From: Hyphomicrobiales bacterium
GTDB lineage: Bacteria; Pseudomonadota; Alphaproteobacteria; Rhizobiales; Xanthobacteraceae
Length of the DNA stretch: 20,105 bases
Direction: 5' to 3'
NCBI GenBank assembly: GCA_023266695.1
Contig: JAHFPO010000024.1
Coordinates: 1-20,105, forward strand
A model generated the notes under the pieces. The model did no database searches. It was given only the letters and a program-made list of their open reading frames with translations, and was not told the DNA's origin. This document shows, one piece after another, positions 14,929 through 20,105 of this stretch (the stretch's first letter is position 1; each line of letters opens with the position of its first letter). A program made the position numbers and the translations under genes.

Positions 14929-15708
14929 ATGGTCGAATTCACGCTGCCGAAGAACTCCAAGGTCACCGAGGGCAAGACCTGGCCCAAGCCCGCGGGCGCC
15001 AAGCGCACGTCGGAGTTCCGCGTCTACCGGTGGAATCCGGACGACGGGCAAAATCCGCGGATGGACACCTATTTCGTCGATCGCGACGACTGCGCGCCGA
15101 TGCTGCTCGACGCGCTCATCTGGATCAAGAACAAGGTCGATGCGACGCTCACCTTCCGCCGTTCCTGCCGCGAGGGCGTGTGCGGCTCCTGCGCCATGAA
15201 CATCAACGGCGTCAATACGCTCGCTTGCACCCACGACATCGACGAGATGCGCGCTCCCGTCAGGGTCTATCCCTTGCCGCATCTTCCGGTGATCAAGGAT
15301 CTGGTTCCGGACATGACCAGCTTCTACGCCCAGTACGCCTCGATCGAGCCGTGGCTGCACACGAAGACGGCCAATCCCGAAAAGGAATGGCACCAGAGCC
15401 ACGAAGACCGTGAGAAACTCGACGGCCTCTACGAATGCATCCTGTGCGCCTGCTGCACGACCTCGTGTCCGAGTTACTGGTGGAACAGCGACCGCTATCT
15501 CGGTCCCGCCGTACTGCTGCAGGCCTATCGCTGGCTGATCGACAGCCGCGACGAGGCGACCGGTGAGCGGCTCGATCAACTGGAGGATCCGTTCCGCCTC
15601 TATCGTTGTCATACGATCTTGAATTGCGCGAAGGCCTGTCCGAAGGGATTGAATCCCGCCAAGGCGATCGCCGAGATCAAGAAAATGATGGTCGCGCGCC
15701 AGCTCTGA
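14929..15708 (+). CDS. sdhB: Succinate dehydrogenase iron-sulfur subunit SdhB
   Basis: SdhB passes electrons from FAD to ubiquinone through three clusters. All ligands are visible in the 259-residue product: [2Fe-2S] by Cys80, Cys85, Cys88 and Cys100; [4Fe-4S] by Cys170, Cys173, Cys176 and Cys180 (CILCACCTTSCP); [3Fe-4S] by Cys227, Cys233 and Cys237 (CHTILNCAKACPKGLNP). The PSYWWN motif after Cys180 contributes to the quinone site. It follows sdhA after 37 bases and closes the operon. Confidence 0.98.
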   Translation: MVEFTLPKNSKVTEGKTWPKPAGAKRTSEFRVYRWNPDDGQNPRMDTYFVDRDDCAPMLLDALIWIKNKVDATLTFRRSCREGVCGSCAMNINGVNTLACTHDIDEMRAPVRVYPLPHLPVIKDLVPDMTSFYAQYASIEPWLHTKTANPEKEWHQSHEDREKLDGLYECILCACCTTSCPSYWWNSDRYLGPAVLLQAYRWLIDSRDEATGERLDQLEDPFRLYRCHTILNCAKACPKGLNPAKAIAEIKKMMVARQL

Positions 15709-15717
15709 CGCGCGACC
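15690..15717 (+). terminator. Hairpin spanning the sdhB stop codon
   Basis: ggtcgcgcg (15690-15698) pairs perfectly with cgcgcgacc (15709-15717) around a 10-base loop that holds the sdhB stop. There is no T-run behind it (gtccggcag). It is a plausible 3'-end structure for the sdh mRNA that limits decay or aids termination; the role is inferred. Confidence 0.4.
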
Positions 15718-15759
15718 GTCCGGCAGACCCGGAGTTAGAGAGAGATAGAGCGCGTGGCT

Positions 15760-16095
15760 CTACTTCCGCCGCTTTCTCCGCCGTCTCCTGGTCTTGCGCT
15801 TGGTGACCTTTTTCACCTTCATCGCACGCCGCTTCCTACGCCTGGTCTTCCGCTTTTTCTTCGCTTTTCTCATGGGTCGCCTCTTTCTAGATTTCTTGGT
15901 GGTGCGCTTCTTCGCGGCCTTCTTCGCAATTTTTTTCTGGGTGGATGCGTGGGTCGGTGACGGGGGCGGTGTCGGGCGAGCAGGGGGCAAGTTCGGCGAC
16001 GGCCTGAATTCGCCGGGCATGCTGTCGCCCGTCGACTCCCTCGGCTTGATGCCGAACATGCCCACCATCGGACTCGTACGGTCGGTCTTGGACAT
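15760..16095 (-). CDS. Lys/Arg-rich histone H1-like basic protein (111 residues)
   Basis: The N-terminal half (1-53) is Pro/Ser-rich and uncharged overall, with a PPARPTPPPSPTHAST stretch. The last 58 residues contain about 41 Lys or Arg, opening with KKIAKKAAKKRTTKK, which resembles the AKK repeats of histone-H1-like bacterial proteins, and ending RRRRRKRRK. No folded domain, signal peptide or membrane segment is visible. DNA or RNA binding is inferred from charge only. ATG 16095 is chosen over the open frame to 16134 because GGAGG (minus strand, 16101-16105) lies five bases upstream. It is convergent with sdhB, whose stop lies 51 bases away. No close family is recognised, and the low complexity makes homology hard to judge. 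Confidence 0.75.
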   Translation of the reverse strand: MSKTDRTSPMVGMFGIKPRESTGDSMPGEFRPSPNLPPARPTPPPSPTHASTQKKIAKKAAKKRTTKKSRKRRPMRKAKKKRKTRRRKRRAMKVKKVTKRKTRRRRRKRRK

Positions 16096-16458
16096 CCTTG
16101 CCTCCGAATCAAGCAGCCGACGCAGCAACATCACTCAACCATGGAAGAATTGCCAACGGAAAATACAGATGTGAGATGTAAAGTTCTGCTCAATCACGAC
16201 CCATCGGATCCCGTGGCGGACATTCATTGCGATGCAGCAAGCGATTCGATGACTCCCGACGACTCGCGCGACGGCGAAAATGAATTTCGACTCAATAAGT
16301 TAGATATTGCGCGAAAAAGCTCGAAAAGATTCGCGCCCATGCCCGCAACAGCGTCGCGATGCCGATGAAATACGACAATGCGCTCGCTCGTCCACAGGAC
16401 GGCGGAAAATGCATCGACGCGCGAAAAAATGGGACGCGGATTCATTCATTGCACGCCG
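16096..16458. other. Intergenic stretch without a convincing gene
   Basis: This 363-base gap between two leftward genes is visibly richer in A and T than its surroundings (for example aataagttagatattgcgcg near 16294). Short ORFs on both strands (such as 16141-16368 rightward and 16224-16445 leftward) show no recognisable protein features, and neither has a strong ribosome-binding site. It should contain the promoter of the Lys/Arg-rich protein gene, but I cannot place -35 and -10 boxes with confidence. Confidence 0.5.
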
Positions 16459-17049
16459 TCAGGCGGTGTGGAACATGCGGCTGTGCACGTCGAGGATCGC
16501 AGTCGCGAAGCCGTGACCGTCGGCGATGAATTCGCGGACGAGCGACAGCGGAGTCGGTCCCGTATTCGCGACCTCTCCGATTACCTCGCCTGCCCCGAAC
16601 CGCAGTTCAGCTTGGTATTTCCGCGCCACCCTCTGCATGCGGCGATTGTTGGCGAGACAGCTCATGTAGATCGTGCGGATGCCGTGATTGCGCGCAGCGA
16701 GCAACGTGCGTTCGAGCAGCGCGGTGCCGACGCCGCAATTCTGCCAGTCACGCTCGACGCTGAACGCGGCTTCTGCCTCGCAGAGAAAATACTTGCCGAA
16801 GGGGCGAAGCTCCGCCACGGCGTGCAACTCGCCGCCGATGAAGTAGCCGTGCACGACCGAACCCGGCGCGAGCGCGCGGGCGGAGTAATTTTCGATGAAG
16901 GACTCGTTGACCGGAGAACCGAAGCGATTGCGCCGGCTTTCCGGATCGAGGCGCAGAAAATGGTCGCGGAAATGCTTTGCCTCGCCGATCCAGAGCTTGC
17001 GGATGGCGGCGGAGATCGGCCCGGGCTCGTGAACGGCTTCCGTGGGCAT
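16459..17049 (-). CDS. GNAT family N-acetyltransferase
   Basis: The product of 196 residues carries a GNAT fold: an AIRKLWIGEAKHFRDHFLRL N-terminal helix region, central strands VVHGYFIGGELHAVAELRP (66-84), the acetyl-CoA loop QNCGVG (103-108, Q/RxxGxG) followed by TALLERTLLAARNHGI, and MSCLANNRRMQRVARKY. Substrate unknown; homologues are usually annotated only by family. ATG 17049 is preferred because gagga (minus strand, 17054-17058) precedes it by four bases. An in-frame ATG at 17097 would add 16 polar residues but has agagga immediately adjacent, too close for normal spacing. The composite repeat begins just upstream of this gene (17102). Confidence 0.87.
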   Translation of the reverse strand: MPTEAVHEPGPISAAIRKLWIGEAKHFRDHFLRLDPESRRNRFGSPVNESFIENYSARALAPGSVVHGYFIGGELHAVAELRPFGKYFLCEAEAAFSVERDWQNCGVGTALLERTLLAARNHGIRTIYMSCLANNRRMQRVARKYQAELRFGAGEVIGEVANTGPTPLSLVREFIADGHGFATAILDVHSRMFHTA

Positions 17050-17101
17050 CTCGTCCTCGTTCCTTTCGGTCCAAACCGTCGGCTTCTTCACGCCCATTCC
17101 T

Positions 17102-17206
17102 CTGGAGTCTGATCAGTTCGAATTGAATCGGCCTGCCCCTATAACATTTTAATTTTTGGGCGTGATCTTATCCGAAAACCGGTTTCCACTTTTCGGGATC
17201 ACGCCC
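17102..17206 (-). repeat. Composite palindromic repeat, inverted partner of 4018-4121
   Basis: Read on the minus strand, this copy contains the 49-bp palindromic core (17158-17206) followed by the same tail with caggccgattcaattcg. It matches 4018-4121 with about ten substitutions and one extra A in an A-run. As at the other site, the tail faces a gene (here GNAT, leftward) whose start lies 5 to 55 bases beyond it, depending on the start used. Confidence 0.9.
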
Positions 17207-17320
17207 TAGCTTTTGGGCGTGATCTTATCCGAAAACCGGTTTCCACTTTTCGGGATCACGCCCTAGCTTTTGGGCGTGATCTTATCCGAAAACCGGTTTC
17301 CACTTTTCGGGATCACGCCC
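17158..17320. repeat. Three exact tandem copies of the 49-bp palindrome (period 57)
   Basis: The cores lie at 17158-17206, 17215-17263 and 17272-17320. All three are identical base for base, and the eight-base spacer tagctttt between them is also identical. Each core can fold into a hairpin with 10-bp outer arms (gggcgtgatc / gatcacgccc), a one-sided ttat bulge, 7-bp inner arms (ccgaaaa / ttttcgg) and an 11-base loop. Exact identity points to recent amplification. Only the first copy retains the tail. Confidence 0.95.
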
Positions 17321-17548
17321 TAGCTAGGTCCGCCAGGTGAATAATGTGCGACCCAATGCGGAATCGAAGGTATTGCTGCCATGCAGCCAAAGCATGGCCC
17401 GGACCAGGCGGTTCATTGGCTGCAGGCGCGACCTGCCGCCGCGGCGAAGGCGTACCGATGCTCGGCGCGGAGCTTCCTTGCCGGTTCGGGTCCGCCCCGC
17501 TAAGCACCGCGGCACTGGAGCGGCGAATCGAAGCAGGGTTCTTACGGC
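17321..17548. other. Spacer between the repeat array and zapE
   Basis: I see no convincing gene, RNA or promoter in these 228 bases. Open frames crossing it are overlaps with the zapE region in other frames. It should carry the zapE promoter. Confidence 0.4.
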
Positions 17549-18718
17549 ATGTCGGCGATCGCGGAGCGTTATGCCGCGCGGGTCGCGGCCGGGGAGATCG
17601 AATCCGATCCGGGTCAATTGCTGGCGGTTGGGCGGCTCTCGCGTCTCGGGGACGAACTCACGGAATATAGCCCGGCGGCAGGATCGGCGTCGCTCGGTTG
17701 GCTGCTGGCGCGGCCGCCGCAGGAGACCCCGCGCGGACTCTATCTGTGGGGCGAAGTCGGCCGCGGCAAGACCATGCTCATGGACATGTTCTTCGCGGGC
17801 GCCCCGGTCGCGAAGAAACGGCGGGTGCATTTCCACGAGTTCATGGCCGAGGTCCACGAGCGCGTACGGGCCTATCGCCACCAGCTGAAATACGGTGAGA
17901 TCGCGGACGAGGATCCGATCGCGCTCACCGCCGGCGCCATCGCCGAAGAAACCTCGATGATCTGCTTCGACGAGTTCCACGTCACCGACATCGCCGACGC
18001 CATGATCCTCGGCCGGCTGTGCGAGAAACTGTTCGAGCGCGGGCTCGTCCTGGTCGCGACTTCGAACGTGCAGCCTTCCGATCTCTACAAGGACGGACTC
18101 AACCGCACGCTGTTCCTGCCCTTCATCCGCCGCATCGAGGAACGCCTCGAGGTCGTGCGTCTCGACGCGCGCGCCGATTTCAGGCTGGAGAAGCTCAAAG
18201 GCGTCGCCAGCTGGTACGTTCCGGCGAACGATCAGGCGCGTGCCGCGATCGATCTCGGTTGGCGGCGGCTAGCCGGAGCGGACGGCGGCCGGCCGGTCGA
18301 GCTCGGCTTCCGGGGCCGCATCATCCGCGTGCCGCGGGCGGGCAGCGGCGCCGCCCGTTTCAGTTTTGCGGATCTGTGCGAGACGCCGCTCGGAGCGGCC
18401 GACTTCGTGCAGGTCGCGCGCGCCTTCCACACCGTGGTGGTGGAGGACATCCCGGTCATCGCCGCCGGACGGAAGAACGAGGCCAAACGCTTCATCCTTC
18501 TGATCGATACGCTCTACGACAACGGGGTGAAGCTCATCGCATCGGCTGCGGCCGAACCGGACCGGCTCTATCTCGGCACCGAGGGATGGGAAGCGCTCGA
18601 ATTCCGCCGCACCGCCTCGCGGCTCCATGAGATGCGCGCGGCGGACTATCTCGCGCTGCCGCACGGCCGGCGCGACTCGAAGGCTTCGGGCAATACCACC
18701 GGTCTGGTCGAGACGTGA
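17549..18718 (+). CDS. zapE: Cell division protein ZapE (AFG1-like ATPase)
   Basis: ZapE/AFG1 is an AAA+-type P-loop ATPase; E. coli ZapE interacts with FtsZ at the constricting ring, and mitochondrial AFG1 acts in respiratory complex quality control. The 389-residue product has Walker A GEVGRGKT (68-75), RVHFHEFM (92-99), Walker B MICFDEFHV (137-145), TSN sensor-like residues (171-173), NVQPSDLYKDGLNRTLFLPF and an arginine pair at 194-195, all typical of the family. The C-terminal ARAFHTVVVEDIPV and NEAKRFILLIDTLYDN are also diagnostic. ATG 17549 gives the usual short N-terminus (AERYAARVAAGEIESDP). The mdh gene follows 113 bases later, and zapE next to mdh is a familiar Rhizobiales order. 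Confidence 0.95.
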   Translation: MSAIAERYAARVAAGEIESDPGQLLAVGRLSRLGDELTEYSPAAGSASLGWLLARPPQETPRGLYLWGEVGRGKTMLMDMFFAGAPVAKKRRVHFHEFMAEVHERVRAYRHQLKYGEIADEDPIALTAGAIAEETSMICFDEFHVTDIADAMILGRLCEKLFERGLVLVATSNVQPSDLYKDGLNRTLFLPFIRRIEERLEVVRLDARADFRLEKLKGVASWYVPANDQARAAIDLGWRRLAGADGGRPVELGFRGRIIRVPRAGSGAARFSFADLCETPLGAADFVQVARAFHTVVVEDIPVIAAGRKNEAKRFILLIDTLYDNGVKLIASAAAEPDRLYLGTEGWEALEFRRTASRLHEMRAADYLALPHGRRDSKASGNTTGLVET

Positions 18719-18831
18719 TCGGGAAGTGAGCTTTGCCGCTGATCCTCTGGCTTGAACGACCCGGTCAAACCGGCTAGTCAAACCCGCGACCGAATCCCGC
18801 CAATCCTCTCCTGGAAAGACTCTCTCCTCCC

Positions 18832-19797
18832 ATGGCTCGAGCCAAGATCGCTCTCATCGGCGCCGGCCAGATCGGCGGCACGCTCTCGCTCCTCATCGGC
18901 CTCAAGCACCTCGGCGACGTGGTCCTGTTCGATATCGCCGAGGGCATTCCGGAGGGCAAGGCGCTCGACATCGCCCAGGCCTCGCCGATCGAAGGCTTCG
19001 ACGCCAAATTCGTCGGCACCCATTCCTACGAGGCGATCGAGGACGCCGACGTCGTCATCATCACCGCCGGCGTGCCGCGCAAACCCGGCATGAGCCGCGA
19101 CGATCTCCTCGGCATCAATCTGAAGGTGATGGAGCAGGTCGGCGCCGGCATCAAGAAATACGCGCCCAAGGCCTTCGTCATCTGCGTCACCAATCCGCTC
19201 GACGCCATGGTGTGGGCGGTGCAGAAGGCCTGCGGCCTGCCGAAGCCCATGGTGGTCGGCATGGCCGGCGTGCTCGATTCCGCCCGCTTCCGTTATTTTC
19301 TCGCCGATGAGTTCGCGGTTTCTGTCGAGGATGTCACCGCCTTCGTGCTCGGCGGCCACGGCGACACCATGGTGCCGCTGCCACGCTATTCGACGGTCGC
19401 CGGCATCCCGCTGCCCGATCTCGTCCGCATGGGCTGGACCACGCAGCAACGCATCGACGCGATCGTCCAGCGCACCCGCGACGGCGGCGCCGAGATCGTC
19501 AATTTTCTCAAGGTGGGTTCCGCCTTCTATGCGCCGGCCCTGTCCGCGATCGCCATGGCCGAGAGCTATCTCAGGGACAAGAAACGGGTTCTGCCCTGCG
19601 CCGCCTATTTGAGCGGCGAATATGGGGTGCGGGGCTTCTATGTGGGCGTGCCGGTGGTGATCGGCGCCAAGGGGGTCGAGCGCATCGTCGAGATCGAGCT
19701 CGACCGCCACGAGCGCGCCATGTTCGATAAGTCGGTGGTGGCGGTGAAGGGGCTGGTCGACGCCTGTCTTAAGATCGCGCCCGACCTCGACAAATGA
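18832..19797 (+). CDS. mdh: Malate dehydrogenase (LDH-like type)
   Basis: Mdh oxidises malate to oxaloacetate with NAD+ in the TCA cycle. The 321-residue product has the Rossmann motif IGAGQIGG (9-16), Asp34 for NAD preference, the mobile substrate loop AGVPRKPGMSRDDLL (79-93) with Arg83 and Arg89, VTNPLDAM (119-126), Arg153 and the catalytic His176 in LGGHGDTMVPL. The Arg in VPRKPGMSR specifies malate rather than lactate. This is the LDH-like MDH class found in Rhizobiales. It is followed by sucC after 61 bases, the usual mdh-sucCDAB order. Confidence 0.98.
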   Translation: MARAKIALIGAGQIGGTLSLLIGLKHLGDVVLFDIAEGIPEGKALDIAQASPIEGFDAKFVGTHSYEAIEDADVVIITAGVPRKPGMSRDDLLGINLKVMEQVGAGIKKYAPKAFVICVTNPLDAMVWAVQKACGLPKPMVVGMAGVLDSARFRYFLADEFAVSVEDVTAFVLGGHGDTMVPLPRYSTVAGIPLPDLVRMGWTTQQRIDAIVQRTRDGGAEIVNFLKVGSAFYAPALSAIAMAESYLRDKKRVLPCAAYLSGEYGVRGFYVGVPVVIGAKGVERIVEIELDRHERAMFDKSVVAVKGLVDACLKIAPDLDK

Positions 19798-19858
19798 TCG
19801 GGTCCCGCGCCGCCGATAGCCATTCGAACCGCGGAAAGTCTTCGCGAGTCGCTATCCG

Positions 19859-20105
19859 ATGAATATCCACGAGTATCAGGCGAAAAGCGTATTGCGCGAA
19901 TTCGGCGTGCCGGTTCCGCGCGGCGAGCCCGCTTTCTCGGTCGCGGAGGCCGAGAAGGCGGCGAAAGCGCTCGGCGGCCCGGTGTGGGTGGTGAAGGCGC
20001 AGATTCACGCCGGCGGCCGCGGCAAGGCAGGCGGCGTCAAGGTGGTGAAATCGATCGACGACGTGAAGAAAGAGGCGAAACGCCTCTTGGGCTCGACCCT
20101 CGTCA
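19859..20105 (+). CDS. sucC: Succinyl-CoA synthetase (ADP-forming) beta subunit, N-terminal part
   Basis: The first 82 residues are present; the gene continues beyond the window. MNIHEYQAKSVLREFGVPVP is the standard SucC start, and VWVVKAQIHAGGRGKAGGVK belongs to the ATP-grasp nucleotide-binding region. SucC with SucD converts succinyl-CoA to succinate with formation of ATP. Its position after mdh implies co-transcription of TCA-cycle genes. No strong Shine-Dalgarno is visible. Confidence 0.96.
   Translation, partial: MNIHEYQAKSVLREFGVPVPRGEPAFSVAEAEKAAKALGGPVWVVKAQIHAGGRGKAGGVKVVKSIDDVKKEAKRLLGSTLV

Noticed and set aside
16378..17112. Rightward 244-codon frame opposite the GNAT gene
   Set aside because: The GNAT frame has clear acetyl-CoA motifs; the opposite frame has none.
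17158..17320. Possible CRISPR array
   Set aside because: The units are tandem and identical with identical 8-base spacers, each strongly palindromic; there are no variable spacers or cas genes.
18740..18790. Possible sigma-70 promoter upstream of mdh (ttgaac ... tagtca)
   Set aside because: The -10 match is poor (two of six bases), so the assignment is not supported.

Overview
The window reads as chromosomal DNA of a GC-rich alphaproteobacterium, most likely of the order Hyphomicrobiales (Rhizobiales). The evidence is the gene order rimM-trmD-rplS-leuC ... leuD-leuB-asd and mdh-sucC, the alphaproteobacterial style of the TrmD, LeuB, SdhA and Mdh proteins, ethylmalonyl-CoA pathway genes, and two palindromic repeat families that I associate with this group. 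The family cannot be fixed from sequence reading alone. Nearly everything is core metabolism. I see no phage, transposase, CRISPR array, rRNA or tRNA.

Layout. 1-2892: translation and leucine genes, all rightward: the 3' end of rimM, which reads into a large palindromic repeat, then trmD, rplS and leuC. 2893-4826: an accessory gap separating leuC from leuD. It holds a leftward, apparently frameshifted small secreted protein, a possible tiny broken membrane ORF, a zincin-like metallopeptidase, a palindromic repeat and an HXXEE membrane protein. 4827-6554: leuD-leuB. 6558-7934: two leftward genes, a small secreted protein and a membrane-anchored protein of unknown function. 8053-11080: asd, an Mcl2-like CoA ester lyase, and mesaconyl-CoA hydratase translationally coupled to it. 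11056-12027: a leftward secreted esterase of the PHB-depolymerase/LpqC type. 12268-15708: sdhCDAB. 15760-17049: a leftward Lys/Arg-rich histone-H1-like protein and a GNAT acetyltransferase. 17102-17320: a repeat array. 17549-20105: zapE, mdh and the start of sucC.

How the genes fit together. LeuC, LeuD and LeuB carry out the middle steps of leucine synthesis, and Asd feeds lysine, threonine and methionine synthesis. SdhCDAB, Mdh and SucC are TCA-cycle enzymes. The lyase/hydratase pair belongs to the ethylmalonyl-CoA route of acetyl-CoA assimilation, whose products (malate, succinyl-CoA) enter that cycle. A polyester-depolymerase-like esterase lies next to this pair, but its substrate cannot be read from sequence.

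The main non-textbook signals are repeats and small proteins. Two genes (rimM and the metallopeptidase) take their stop codons from repeat DNA. A composite repeat of about 105 bp occurs in inverted orientation some 13 kb apart, with its palindromic core amplified to three exact tandem copies at one end. There are also two candidate frameshifted mini-genes, a strongly basic protein, and a Glu where E. coli TrmD has its catalytic Asp. I did not find a convincing undescribed multi-gene system.
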